From Fidelibacterota bacterium (GTDB lineage Bacteria > Fidelibacterota > Marinisomatia > SCGC-AAA003-L08 > GCA-2689995): DNA of 64,000 bases. The notes beneath the pieces are model-generated. The model ran no database searches. It worked only from the letters and a program-made list of their open reading frames with translations, and had not been told where the DNA came from. The position numbers and the translations under genes are program-made. Shown here piece after piece: positions 1 to 8,817 of the stretch (positions within the stretch are counted from its first letter, which is position 1; every line of letters starts with the position of its first letter). The stretch lies in assembly GCA_002689995.1 (NCBI GenBank), contig NZIV01000063.1:21010-85009 (forward strand), in the 5' to 3' direction.

Positions 1-1
1 T

Positions 2-385
2 AATACAGAAGAACTAAAACGTTCATTTCATAATTCCACAAAAATTAATTTATGGAGTTATTTTTGGAAAATTTTATCTATCTTTTTGATTTTACTTGGA
101 GTTATATTTGCTATATATAAATTTACTGGAGATAATTCCGTTTTTAGTAGAAAGTTAAATCAAGATAACCATTTTAAGATATTATACCAGCATTATTTAT
201 CATCAAGACAAAAAATTTTATTAATTAAATCCTTTGATAAATTCATCTTACTAGGTGTGACAGATCAATCAATTAATAAGATTACAGAATTTCAACAACA
301 TGAAATTGATGAGAAGAGTTTAGTAAGTTCACAATCACAACCATTTTTTAATGCTTTATTAGGAAAAAAATATAAAAATGGATAG
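2..385 (+). CDS. fliO: Flagellar biosynthesis protein FliO-like, 5' partial
   Basis: The frame is open from the first bases of the window to the stop at 383-385, so the true start lies upstream. A likely membrane helix (about bases 60-125, residues like FWKILSIFLILLGVIF) is followed by a short hydrophilic cytoplasmic domain with the hydrophobic beta pattern typical of FliO (KILLIKSF, FILLGVT). FliO is a small, poorly conserved accessory protein that helps assemble the FliP ring of the flagellar export gate. The assignment rests mainly on position: it overlaps fliP by 8 bp and the rest of the gate genes follow. A TTG at base 86 is not a believable start because it would cut the helix. Confidence 0.7.
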   Translation, partial: NTEELKRSFHNSTKINLWSYFWKILSIFLILLGVIFAIYKFTGDNSVFSRKLNQDNHFKILYQHYLSSRQKILLIKSFDKFILLGVTDQSINKITEFQQHEIDEKSLVSSQSQPFFNALLGKKYKNG

Positions 386-1127
386 AAAATTATTAATATA
401 TCTTACAATATTTGGTATTTTTTTTACTGGACTTATTTATTCACAAAATACATTCCCATCTATAAAACTAGGATTAGAGGAATCCTCTAATCCTCAAGAC
501 TTTAGTTTAACTATAAAAATTGTTATTTTAATGACAATTTTATCTTTAGCACCATCAATAATTATGATGATGACCTGTTTTACAAGGATAATTATCGTTT
601 TTCACTTTCTTCGTTCAGCACTAGGAACTCAATCTGCTCCATCAAATCAAATATTGATAGGTTTGGCTCTTTTTATTACATATTTTGTTATGTCTCCAGT
701 AATTGATGAAGTAAATAATAATGCACTTCAACCATATCTTGAAGAAAAAGTTACACAAGAAGTTGCTATACAGGAAGCAGTCAAACCAATGAGAGCTTTT
801 ATGCTAAATCAAGTTAATGAAAAAAGCTTACAGATGTTTATAAATTTTTATCCCGGAGAAAAACCTAGTTCACCTGAAGAAATTTCTTTGTCAGTTTTAA
901 TTCCATCTTATATTTTAAGCGAGTTAACTATAGCTTTTAAAATTGGTTTTCTACTATACCTGCCAATGCTTTTACTTGACATGATTATTGCAAGTGTTTT
1001 AATGGCTATGGGAATGATGATGTTACCACCTGTTATTATTTCAATGCCATTTAAAATTATGCTCTTTGTATTAGTCGATGGGTGGAATTTAATCGTTGAA
1101 TCAATTGTATCTGGAATAAAAATCTGA
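378..1127 (+). CDS. fliP: Flagellar type III export gate protein FliP
   Basis: A 249-residue integral membrane protein of usual FliP length. It has an N-terminal signal-like hydrophobic segment (residues 7-22) and then the FliP hallmark region: PSIIMMMTCFTRIIIVFHFL followed by R-S-A-L-G-T and PSNQILIGLALFIT. A central periplasmic stretch and further helices follow (SYILSELTIAFKIGFLLYLP, then a MAMGMMMLPP loop). FliP forms the pentameric core of the flagellar secretion pore with FliQ and FliR. It overlaps fliO by 8 bp, and its stop overlaps the fliQ start (TGATG), so the genes are translationally coupled. Confidence 0.97.
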   Translation: MDRKLLIYLTIFGIFFTGLIYSQNTFPSIKLGLEESSNPQDFSLTIKIVILMTILSLAPSIIMMMTCFTRIIIVFHFLRSALGTQSAPSNQILIGLALFITYFVMSPVIDEVNNNALQPYLEEKVTQEVAIQEAVKPMRAFMLNQVNEKSLQMFINFYPGEKPSSPEEISLSVLIPSYILSELTIAFKIGFLLYLPMLLLDMIIASVLMAMGMMMLPPVIISMPFKIMLFVLVDGWNLIVESIVSGIKI

Positions 1128-1393
1128 TGGATTTAGATTATGTAGTATTTTTAAGTAACGAAACTATTATGACAGCAATTGCGATATGCTTCCCTATTTT
1201 GGGGTCAGCAATGTTAATTGGTCTTTTAATTGGTATATTTCAGGCAACAACTTCTATTCAGGAGGTAACATTAACTTTTATACCAAAAATTGCAGTCGTT
1301 GGCGTAGTACTACTTTTTATGCTACCTAATATACTAAATCAATTAGTCCAGTATACAATCAATATTTTTAATCAAATCCAGATTTTATTTTAA
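1127..1393 (+). CDS. fliQ: Flagellar export gate protein FliQ
   Basis: An 88-residue protein with two transmembrane helices, matching the fixed size of the FliQ/SctS family. The conserved core reads PILGSAMLIGLLIGIFQATT then S-I-Q-E-V-T-L-T-F-I-P-K. FliQ subunits wrap around the FliP-FliR core of the export gate in the inner membrane. The start ATG shares bases with the fliP stop, and its own stop overlaps the fliR ATG (TAATG), so fliP-Q-R are read as one coupled unit. Confidence 0.97.
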   Translation: MDLDYVVFLSNETIMTAIAICFPILGSAMLIGLLIGIFQATTSIQEVTLTFIPKIAVVGVVLLFMLPNILNQLVQYTINIFNQIQILF

Positions 1394-2184
1394 TGACTGA
1401 TATTTTCCCAATATTGGATTATTCCTTTAAATGGGTTCCTTCATTTATTTTAGCTTTTTCAAGAATTTCAGCAATGATATTTCTATTTCCTTATTTTGGA
1501 TATAATGCATTCAAGCCTCGTGTAAGAGTTATGTTTGTATTCATGTTGACTTTAATTATACTTCCATTCTCAGGACCATTCAATTTTCCAATGGATATGA
1601 CTCTATTATTTTTATTTTCTCTTTTAGTTAAAGAAATTGCAATTGGATTATTTATTGGATTTGGGAGTGTTTTTATTTTTGAACTTTTTACATTTGCAGG
1701 ATCAATTGCAGGAAAACAGATGGGGCTTGGAATGGCAGAAATGATGGACCCAACTCAGATGATTCGCTCTTCTCTTGTCGGTCAATTTTGGACACTAACA
1801 ATGATGATAGGATTTTTCAGCCTAGATTTTCATCACTTCCTAATCCAAATTATTATACATAATTTTCAAATTATTCCGCTAGGAAGTGGAAGCTTCCCCT
1901 CTGAGCTTGGTGAAATGTATATTAAAGCTGGTAGCAATTTATTTTATGTTGGATTTCAATTGGCTGCCCCTGCAATTGTTTTTATGATTATGCTTGATAC
2001 AGCAATTGCTCTAATGGCTCGAATTATGCCAAGCTTACCAGTTTTTTTAATTGTTCTACCTGTTAAAATTGGTATGGGATTATTTATTATTTCAATTTCA
2101 CTAGAAATTTTTCAAACTTTAGCGGAGCCGCTTCTAAAGGAAACTCAATATTTTATTCATAATACAATAAATTTAATTGGTTAA
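1393..2184 (+). CDS. fliR: Flagellar export gate protein FliR
   Basis: A 263-residue multi-spanning membrane protein of normal FliR length. Recognisable features are the N-terminal helix with 'AFSRISAMIFLFPYFG', the central 'SLLVKEIAIGLFIGFGS' helix, the conserved 'MGLGMAEMMDP' cytoplasmic loop, and the C-terminal 'FLIVLPVKIGMGLFIIS'. FliR is the single-copy subunit that closes the FliP5-FliR1 pore of the flagellar secretion gate. The start overlaps the fliQ stop by one base, and the stop overlaps the flhB start in the same way. Confidence 0.96.
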   Translation: MTDIFPILDYSFKWVPSFILAFSRISAMIFLFPYFGYNAFKPRVRVMFVFMLTLIILPFSGPFNFPMDMTLLFLFSLLVKEIAIGLFIGFGSVFIFELFTFAGSIAGKQMGLGMAEMMDPTQMIRSSLVGQFWTLTMMIGFFSLDFHHFLIQIIIHNFQIIPLGSGSFPSELGEMYIKAGSNLFYVGFQLAAPAIVFMIMLDTAIALMARIMPSLPVFLIVLPVKIGMGLFIISISLEIFQTLAEPLLKETQYFIHNTINLIG

Positions 2185-3245
2185 TGGCTGATACAGGACA
2201 AGAAAAAACAGAACAACCCACGCCCAAAAGGCGAAAAGAAGCTAGAGAAAAAGGTCAAGTTGTAAAAAGTGCAGAGTTAAATTCTGTTGTTATTATTTTA
2301 GGTGCAATTATTACATTATATTTTATGATAGAATCACTATCTTTTAATATGATAGAATTTACACGTCAGATTTTTCTTTCATCCTCTAATACTATTATTT
2401 CAACAGATACTATTCAGGAGCTAACAGGTAACGGATTAAATTTCGTTGCTAAAATGTTAATGCCAATTTTCATATTTTTACTTTTATTAGGACTTGGGAT
2501 AAATTTAGTGCAGGTTGGAGTTAATTTTTCAGTTAAACCATTAATGCCTAAATTTGAAAGAGTAAATCCGCAAAAGGGATTAAAAAGAATTTTTTCTATG
2601 CGATCAATAGCTGAAATGCTTAAAGGTGTGATTAAAATTACGATTGTTGCTGTAATTTGTTACTTTTTTATTAAAAATCAAATTGATGATTTTACTCTAT
2701 TAGCTCATAGTTCAATTCAAAGTATAATAGAATTTGTTGGTGATAAAATGTATACTATCTTTATATTAGTTTCAATAGCATTAATAATTCCTGCAGTAGG
2801 TGATTTTGCATACCAAAAGTGGGAGCATGAAAAAAATCTAAAAATGACTAAACAAGAAGTCAAAGAAGAATCTAAAGATACTGAAGGCAACCCTCAAATA
2901 AAGAGCAAAATAAAATCATTACAAATGCAGGCTAGTCGTAGAAGAATGATGCAGGCAGTTCCAGATGCAACTGTTGTAGTTACAAACCCTACACATATTG
3001 CAATTGCACTGAAATATGATTTAGATTGGAAAGGTAAAGCTCCTAAAGTTTTAGCACTTGGTAGGCGTAAAACTGCAGAAAAAATTAAAGAAATAGCAAA
3101 ACAGAATAATGTACCCATTATTGAAGATAAACCGCTTGCCAGAGCTCTTATAGAAGTAGGTCAAGTGGGCTATGAAATACCACAAATGTTTTTCATGGCA
3201 ATAGCTGAAATTTTAGCAAAGGTGTTTCAAAATAAAAATGAATGA
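2184..3245 (+). CDS. flhB: Flagellar export specificity switch protein FlhB
   Basis: A 353-residue protein with the standard FlhB layout. The N-terminal signature 'EKTEQPTPKRRKEAREKGQV' is followed by four membrane helices (about residues 30-210) and a cytoplasmic domain containing the autocleavage motif N268-P269-T270-H271. Cleavage between N and P is the known trigger that switches the export apparatus from rod/hook to filament substrates, so the switch looks intact. Coupled to fliR by a one-base overlap and to flhA by an 8 bp overlap. Confidence 0.97.
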   Translation: MADTGQEKTEQPTPKRRKEAREKGQVVKSAELNSVVIILGAIITLYFMIESLSFNMIEFTRQIFLSSSNTIISTDTIQELTGNGLNFVAKMLMPIFIFLLLLGLGINLVQVGVNFSVKPLMPKFERVNPQKGLKRIFSMRSIAEMLKGVIKITIVAVICYFFIKNQIDDFTLLAHSSIQSIIEFVGDKMYTIFILVSIALIIPAVGDFAYQKWEHEKNLKMTKQEVKEESKDTEGNPQIKSKIKSLQMQASRRRMMQAVPDATVVVTNPTHIAIALKYDLDWKGKAPKVLALGRRKTAEKIKEIAKQNNVPIIEDKPLARALIEVGQVGYEIPQMFFMAIAEILAKVFQNKNE

Positions 3246-5313
3246 ATTCTTTTTAAAATTATCAAAATATACTCGGCTCAGTGAATTAACTGTAGCAGCT
3301 TTTGTACTAATATTATTGATTTTAATGATAATACCTGTACCTTCTTGGATAATGGATTTTTTCCTAGCAATGAATTTTACTGGTGCACTAGTTATTTTAT
3401 TTATGGCAGTTTACGTTTTAAAACCTCTAGAATTTGCAGTCTTTCCTGGTGTACTTCTTATAATAACTTTATTTCGATTGGGGTTGAATATAAGTACTAC
3501 TCGGATGATTCTAAGTAAAGCTGATGCAGGTGAAATTATTGATGCATTTGGCAATTTTGTTACGCAAGGAAATCCTGTTGTAGGTTTCATTATATTCCTA
3601 ATTTTAGTTATAATCAATTTTGTTGTAATTACAAAAGGCTCTACAAGGGTTGCAGAAGTTGCCGCACGATTTACTTTAGACGCAATGCCTGGTAAACAAA
3701 TGGCAATTGATGCAGATTTAAATGCAGGTTTAATTGATGATAAACAAGCTCAAATTAGACGCACCGAAATTTCTCAAGAAGCCGATTTTTATGGTTCTAT
3801 GGATGGTGCGAGTAAATTTGTAAGAGGTGATGCAGTTGCGGGGCTATTAATTACAGCTATAAATTTAATTGGTGGATTAGTAATAGGTTCACTTCAAATG
3901 GGTATGTCATTATCTGATGCCGCAAACAAATTTGGTACTTTAACTATTGGTGACGGTCTAGTTGCTCAAATTCCTGCACTAATAATTTCGACTGGTACAG
4001 GAATCATTATTACACGGTCTTCTGGGCAATCAGGTAATCTCGGAACAGAAGTATTTTCTCAATTTTCTGCCCAACCTCGAGCAATGTTTATAACTGCTGG
4101 CGCAATGATTTCAATCGGATTATTACCTGGTATGCCTTTTTTACCTTTTTTTGTGATTGGTATTTTAATTGGTTCAGGTGGATTATGGTCAATTAAATTG
4201 CAGGAAGCGGAAGAATTAAAAATTCAAGAGGCGGAAGAAGCTGAAATTGAAGAAGTTGTAGAAGAACCTCCCGAAATTGAAGATTTAGTTCACCCTGATT
4301 CATTTGAAATTGAGGTTGGCTATGGTTTAATTTCCTTAGTTGACGATCAACAAGGCGGTAATTTGTTAAATAGAATTTCATCTGTTAGAAAATCTCTTGC
4401 CATGGAGCTAGGAATTGTAATACCTCCAATAAGAATTAGAGATTATGTTGAATTAGAACCCAATTCATACCGCTTTAAGGTTTATGGTATTCCTATTGAG
4501 GAGGGGGTGGTATATCCTAATAGATATATGGTTTTAGTTTTAGATGAAAAACCGCCTTTTGAAGGTATTGAGACAACAGACCCTACATTTGAATTACCAG
4601 CATTATGGATTACAGAAAAACAAAAAGAAGAAGCTGAAGTTTTAGGTCATACTGCTGTAGAAGCTGAAGCGGTTATTACTACACATTTACTTGAGTCCTT
4701 AAAGAAAAATTGTCATCGATTATTAGATCGACAAGAAACACAAAAAATTATTGATAAGTTAAAAGAAGAAAAAAGTGCAGTTATAGAAGGTCTTATTCCA
4801 GACCAAATTACAACGGGGGCAATACAAAAAGTATTAAAGAACTTATTAAAAGAAGGTATACCTATTCGAAATATGATTGTTATTTTAGAATCTATCTCAG
4901 ATAGCTTAAGTATATCTACTGACCCAGATGTTTTAACAGAATACGTACGCACTGCACTTGCAGATAATATTGCAAATATTTTTCAAGTTAAAAATCAACC
5001 ATTAAAAGTAATTACATTCTTACCTAAGCTAGAGGATAAAATTGGTCAATCTTTGAAAAATGAAATAGATTCACGTTATAATTTAGGATTAAATCCCGAG
5101 GGCGTTAATGAATTATTTACTAAAATTAGAACTGAAACTGATAAGATGAATAGAGATGGTGATACACCTATAATTTTAGTTTCTCCTATAATTCGTAGAT
5201 ATGTTAGAAGATTTTTAGAACCAGTATTCCCAAATATTACTATTTTATCTTACTCAGAACTACCACCAACTGTTCCATTAGATACTGTTGGACAAATAGG
5301 TATAAATGAATAA
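3238..5313 (+). CDS. flhA: Flagellar export gate protein FlhA
   Basis: A 691-residue protein of typical FlhA length. The N-terminal half has about eight transmembrane helices, with the conserved cytoplasmic FHIPEP loop ('TLDAMPGKQMAIDADLNAG' then 'QEADFYGSMDGASKFVRGD'). The C-terminal cytoplasmic domain (about residues 350-691) forms the nonameric docking platform for chaperone-substrate complexes and begins after an acidic linker rich in Glu (about 325-350). Function: energising and substrate-docking component of the flagellar type III export gate. It overlaps flhB by 8 bp; flhF follows after 30 bp. Confidence 0.97.
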   Translation: MNEFFLKLSKYTRLSELTVAAFVLILLILMIIPVPSWIMDFFLAMNFTGALVILFMAVYVLKPLEFAVFPGVLLIITLFRLGLNISTTRMILSKADAGEIIDAFGNFVTQGNPVVGFIIFLILVIINFVVITKGSTRVAEVAARFTLDAMPGKQMAIDADLNAGLIDDKQAQIRRTEISQEADFYGSMDGASKFVRGDAVAGLLITAINLIGGLVIGSLQMGMSLSDAANKFGTLTIGDGLVAQIPALIISTGTGIIITRSSGQSGNLGTEVFSQFSAQPRAMFITAGAMISIGLLPGMPFLPFFVIGILIGSGGLWSIKLQEAEELKIQEAEEAEIEEVVEEPPEIEDLVHPDSFEIEVGYGLISLVDDQQGGNLLNRISSVRKSLAMELGIVIPPIRIRDYVELEPNSYRFKVYGIPIEEGVVYPNRYMVLVLDEKPPFEGIETTDPTFELPALWITEKQKEEAEVLGHTAVEAEAVITTHLLESLKKNCHRLLDRQETQKIIDKLKEEKSAVIEGLIPDQITTGAIQKVLKNLLKEGIPIRNMIVILESISDSLSISTDPDVLTEYVRTALADNIANIFQVKNQPLKVITFLPKLEDKIGQSLKNEIDSRYNLGLNPEGVNELFTKIRTETDKMNRDGDTPIILVSPIIRRYVRRFLEPVFPNITILSYSELPPTVPLDTVGQIGINE

Positions 5314-5343
5314 TTTATGGTTTGAGATAAAGGGATAATTTAC

Positions 5344-6351
5344 ATGGAACGCTTTACTGGAACATCTTATGAATCTGCTATAGAGCTGGCAAAAAATAAA
5401 TTAAAAAATGGATTTAAAATTATTAATAAGCGAGAAATAAATCTCAGTAATTCTGGACTTTCAAACGAATCTTTATTTGAAATAATTGTGTCACAAGATA
5501 AAAATGTTCCTGAACTAACTAAAATGGAAAAATTAACAGATATAGATTACTCAATTTTTTTAAGTTTAATCAAAAAAGAATTAAAACCTTTAAACGAATT
5601 AAAAACTGATATTTTATTATTTCGTCAAGAAATAGATTTATTATCAAAAAGAATTAAAAATTTTATTCATCCTGAGTTAGAAACAAATGAATTCCCTGTT
5701 TATGACTTACTCTGTGAAATTGGTTTTGAAAAGCCTCTAGCTTTAAAATTTACACGAGAAATTTCTTTATCAAAAAATTCTTCTAATAATAAAGAAGGTT
5801 TAAATATAGCTTTTAATAAATCTTTTAAACATTTATTTCATACGTTATCTATTCAAGATAATGATGCAATTGTTTTCTTTGGACAATCTAAATCAGGAAA
5901 ATCAAAAGTTACAGAACTAATTGCAGATAAATTACTTAAATATCACTCTATTAACATCATAAAAGAATTAAACTTAGAAAAAAAAGTAAATAACGGAATC
6001 ACAATAATTGACTCACCATCAATTCGGTTAAACGAAATGGGAGTAATGAAAAATTTATCTAAACTAACTGATTCATACCAAAAAATATACCGAGTTTTAG
6101 TTGTTTCAGCTACAACAGGATTTGAAGATATGCTTCATTTAGTCGCAAGTTTTGCACCTATCAAACCAAGTTTTATTATATTTACAAAATTTGATGAAAC
6201 GACTCAACCAGGAAAACTAATAAGCTTATTATATGAAACAGGACTAAAAGCCTTTGGCTTAACAAGCTTTAATGATACTATTGAATACACAGAAGATTGT
6301 CAATCATTATTTGTCAGTACAATAGAAAAAAATCTTGGTATGTACAACTAA
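5344..6351 (+). CDS. flhF: FlhF-like flagellar SRP-type GTPase, shortened G domain
   Basis: A 335-residue protein between flhA and flhG, the standard flhF position. FlhF sets the place and number of flagella with FlhG. The N-terminus 'MERFTGTSYESAIELAKNKL' fits the FlhF B domain, and a helical N region follows. The G domain is odd. The P loop is present (G180-QSKS-G185-K186-S187) and 'TKFDE' (281-285) matches the TKLDE base-recognition motif. The DTAGR switch is D223-S224-P225-S226, only about 37 residues after the P-loop Lys; related GTPases have about 75-80. The missing part corresponds to the insertion-box region with the DTYR-type motif. Either a degenerate or a non-hydrolysing FlhF. A run-in 'aaaggg' sits about 10 nt before the ATG. 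Confidence 0.85.
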   Translation: MERFTGTSYESAIELAKNKLKNGFKIINKREINLSNSGLSNESLFEIIVSQDKNVPELTKMEKLTDIDYSIFLSLIKKELKPLNELKTDILLFRQEIDLLSKRIKNFIHPELETNEFPVYDLLCEIGFEKPLALKFTREISLSKNSSNNKEGLNIAFNKSFKHLFHTLSIQDNDAIVFFGQSKSGKSKVTELIADKLLKYHSINIIKELNLEKKVNNGITIIDSPSIRLNEMGVMKNLSKLTDSYQKIYRVLVVSATTGFEDMLHLVASFAPIKPSFIIFTKFDETTQPGKLISLLYETGLKAFGLTSFNDTIEYTEDCQSLFVSTIEKNLGMYN

Positions 6352-7223
6352 TGTCTTCAACAAAAAATAACACTTTGAATTCAAATCAAAAAAAGATTCC
6401 ACAAATTATTGCAGTTACAAGTGGTAAAGGTGGCGTTGGCAAAACTAATTTTAGTGTAAATACTGCACTTTTATTATCTAAATTAAATCAAAAAGTTTTA
6501 ATAATAGATGCAGATATTCATTTAGGAAATGTAGATGTAATGTTTGGAATTTCACCAGACTTTACCTTGGTTGATGTTTTACATGGGAGTAAATCTTTAA
6601 AAGAAATTATTAAAAAAACACCCTATGGAGTAGATTTTCTCCCAGCAACATCTGGTGTTATGGATATAATAGAAGGTGAAGATAATATAGTTCTTTCAAT
6701 TGCTCAAGCTTTTAATGAATTTCAATATGATTATGATGTTATTTTAATTGATACAGGTGCTGGTGTGAGTATATCAACTCTCAGTTTTGTTTTAGGAACT
6801 GATAAAATTATAGTAGTTGTAACACCTGATCCTTCATCAATTTCTGATGCTTATGCAATGATTAAAATAATTAATCAATACCATGATGATGCGCAGATTA
6901 TGATGGTTGCAAATAAAGTAAGGAATGAAGAGATAGGAGAATCTCTTTTTTATAAAATGAATTTAATTGTTAATAAGTTCTTAAATACCTCTTTAATATT
7001 TGGAGGTTCGATAATAGACGATACACAGGTTTTGGCAAGTGTTCACGCTCAGCAACCGGTTGTTATTCGATATCCAAGATCTAAAGCTGTCATAAATATG
7101 CAATTAATTTCTAGAAGGATTTTAAAATTACCGGTAAGAAAATCTATTCCTAAGGATGGAAATTATTTTGACAGAGTTCGTGAAAAATTAAATAATTTAG
7201 ACTTAGAAGGTACATCTGCATGA
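6351..7223 (+). CDS. flhG: FlhG (FleN/YlxH) MinD-type ATPase, flagellar number regulator
   Basis: The start is placed at the ATG 6351, which overlaps the flhF stop by one base; an upstream TTG in the same frame would add 18 unlikely residues. The 290-residue protein has the deviant Walker A 'SGKGGVGKTNFSVN', the 'IIDADIHLGNVDVMFG' switch region and the 'DVILIDTGAG' Walker B. It ends with a basic, possibly amphipathic helix. FlhG is a membrane-cycling ATPase that stimulates FlhF and limits flagellar number. Usual length and context; the next gene overlaps by 4 bp (ATGA). Confidence 0.94.
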   Translation: MSSTKNNTLNSNQKKIPQIIAVTSGKGGVGKTNFSVNTALLLSKLNQKVLIIDADIHLGNVDVMFGISPDFTLVDVLHGSKSLKEIIKKTPYGVDFLPATSGVMDIIEGEDNIVLSIAQAFNEFQYDYDVILIDTGAGVSISTLSFVLGTDKIIVVVTPDPSSISDAYAMIKIINQYHDDAQIMMVANKVRNEEIGESLFYKMNLIVNKFLNTSLIFGGSIIDDTQVLASVHAQQPVVIRYPRSKAVINMQLISRRILKLPVRKSIPKDGNYFDRVREKLNNLDLEGTSA

Positions 7224-7471
7224 ATAGAACATTTGTTCAATTAGCTGCAATTCTAGCATTATTAACGTTCGTTCTAAAATTAAATTCTAATAATGATCCA
7301 TTTGATACATTTATATTTTCTGGATTGATTTTTATTGGAGTTATTTTCATTGTTCTCCTAGGTTTTTATTTCATTAGAACAGGTATTTCTTTTATGGAAA
7401 ACCAGGTTGAAAGTGAATCTGAAGTCAATATAGAAGATGATAATGAAGTTATTGAATCGGAGGATATTTAA
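7220..7471 (+). CDS. Small membrane protein of unknown function between flhG and fliA
   Basis: An 83-residue protein not recognised as a known family. Two hydrophobic segments (about residues 5-20 and 31-53) are followed by a strongly acidic C-terminal tail (about residues 60-83, rich in Glu/Asp/Ser). It overlaps flhG by 4 bp and ends one base before the fliA start, so it is co-translated with flagellar regulators. That position suggests a membrane partner of the FlhF/FlhG or sigma-28 system, but nothing in the sequence proves it. Confidence 0.75.
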   Translation: MNRTFVQLAAILALLTFVLKLNSNNDPFDTFIFSGLIFIGVIFIVLLGFYFIRTGISFMENQVESESEVNIEDDNEVIESEDI

Positions 7472-8254
7472 TTGCTGGAATATACAGCAGCTAAACCTAC
7501 TGAAGTAGATGGCGAATTACTTGTAAGAGAGTATTTTAAAAAGCCATCAGAACTAACTAAAAGTAAAGTTGTTACAGCATTTATTCCATTAGTTTATAAA
7601 ATTGTAAATCGTATGAATTTGTCTTCATCAAATATTTTATCAAAAGATGACTTAGTACAAATTGGGCTAGTTGGATTAATAGAAGCGTTGAATCGATTTG
7701 ATATTAGCGCAGGTATTAAGTTTAAATCCTATGCTTATACAAGAATAAACGGAGCCGTAATTGATGAAATAAGAAAATCTGGAGTTATTTCTCGTGGTAA
7801 ATTATCAAAATTAATGGCTATAGAAAAAATCACTTCAAAACTTAGTCAAGATTTAGGCAGAGATCCAATTGTAATTGAAATCTGCGAAAAAGCAGAAATT
7901 ACAGAAGACGACTATCATCAATTAATGGGAATAGCACAACTCAGCTATACCTTATCTTTAGATGAAAAGGTGGAAGGTGGTGACGATGAAGAATCTATGA
8001 CAAGGATAGAATCTGTTAAGGATCAAAGTATAGAGACTCCAGAAGATTTAATTATGCATGATTCTTTAAAAAATGATGTTATAAAAACTATTAAAAAATT
8101 ACCTGATAGAGAGAGATTAGCATTAGTATTATACTATTATGAAGAATTAACACTCCAAGAAATTGCAAATGTAATTGGTGTATCAGAATCTAGAGTTTCT
8201 CAAATATTAAATAAAACTTTAATGAAAATAAGGGTAGCAGTTGTAGAGGAGTAA
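7472..8254 (+). CDS. fliA: RNA polymerase sigma factor for flagellar operon, FliA/WhiG family (sigma-28)
   Basis: 260 residues with sigma regions 2, 3 and 4 in order. The region 2 core includes 'KDDLVQIGLVGLIEALNRFD' and 'SYAYTRINGAVIDEIRK', region 3 has 'AIEKITSKLSQDLGRDP', and region 4 ends with the helix-turn-helix 'LTLQEIANVIGVSESRVSQI'. Length and order match sigma-28, which transcribes late flagellar genes. The start is TTG 7472, supported by a strong GGAGG (about 7458) at good spacing; no ATG fits. Lies last in the coupled flagellar gene run. Confidence 0.95.
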   Translation: MLEYTAAKPTEVDGELLVREYFKKPSELTKSKVVTAFIPLVYKIVNRMNLSSSNILSKDDLVQIGLVGLIEALNRFDISAGIKFKSYAYTRINGAVIDEIRKSGVISRGKLSKLMAIEKITSKLSQDLGRDPIVIEICEKAEITEDDYHQLMGIAQLSYTLSLDEKVEGGDDEESMTRIESVKDQSIETPEDLIMHDSLKNDVIKTIKKLPDRERLALVLYYYEELTLQEIANVIGVSESRVSQILNKTLMKIRVAVVEE

Positions 8255-8257
8255 ATT

Positions 8258-8533
8258 ATGGCATCACCAAGTGATATTCCAAAAATTCAATCTAATTTAA
8301 ATTTAAATCAATCAATTGCAACCGAATCAAGTAAAATTGATAAGGACTGCAAGGAACACTCCCATGAGCAATCAGACCATCCAAAAGACGAAAATGAAAA
8401 AGATAGTATTGAACTATCTCAACAAGCAAAAGAAAAACTAGAGAGTCAAAATATACCTCAATATAAAAAATCAAATGATGTATATGAAGATGATGAAGAT
8501 GCTCCTGGTCTCAATATAGATTTTAAGGTGTAA
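8258..8533 (+). CDS. Small acidic hydrophilic protein after fliA, unknown
   Basis: A 91-residue protein with no hydrophobic segment, low complexity and many Asp/Glu/Ser/Lys. The start is ATG 8258, 3 bp after the fliA stop and inside its ribosome-binding context (gaggag). A short stretch 'DSIELSQQAKEKLESQ' resembles the 'V-x-LS-x-x-A' helix common in small flagellar regulators and structural proteins. Its position directly after sigma-28 makes an anti-sigma (FlgM-like) role thinkable, but the usual FlgM C-terminal helices are not evident. Function unknown. Confidence 0.65.
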   Translation: MASPSDIPKIQSNLNLNQSIATESSKIDKDCKEHSHEQSDHPKDENEKDSIELSQQAKEKLESQNIPQYKKSNDVYEDDEDAPGLNIDFKV

Positions 8534-8541
8534 GTTATAGG

Positions 8542-8817
8542 GTGGAATTTCAGATAGATACTTCAAAAAATTTACAGGAATTATTAAAAAGATTAAATCC
8601 TGGGTCAATTGTCAAGGGACGAATTCTTGATAAAATTGATGATTCTAAATATATACTAAGAATTTATGGCTATAATATTGTAACCGAATCTAAAAAATCT
8701 TTAAAAAAAGGTGAAGAACTTAAATTTGAAATCAAAAATAATAATAATCATTTAACAATCAAATTGATTGAATCAAACCAAAAATTGCAATCTAAACGAC
8801 TAAATATAATAGTATAA
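8542..8817 (+). CDS. Small protein, possible FliK/hook-length-like beta domain, unknown
   Basis: A 91-residue protein starting with GTG 8542. The middle part 'LNPGSIVKGRILDKIDDSKY' followed by I-L-R-I-Y-G-Y resembles the start of small beta domains seen in FliK-like and other flagellar assembly proteins ('G-x-x-v-x-g-x-V-L...Y-l-l-x-i-x-G'). This is a weak family resemblance only. The protein is Lys/Asn-rich without membrane segments. It is followed immediately by the histidine kinase (start 8818, no gap), so it belongs to the flagellar-associated run. Confidence 0.6.
   Translation: MEFQIDTSKNLQELLKRLNPGSIVKGRILDKIDDSKYILRIYGYNIVTESKKSLKKGEELKFEIKNNNNHLTIKLIESNQKLQSKRLNIIV

Noticed and set aside
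2894-3118. Minus-strand ORF inside flhB
   Set aside because: Shadow of a strongly conserved gene; no family features or start signal of its own.
6297-6350. FlhG start at the upstream TTG
   Set aside because: The extra residues overlap flhF, have no similarity, and ATG 6351 gives the normal FlhG N-terminus.
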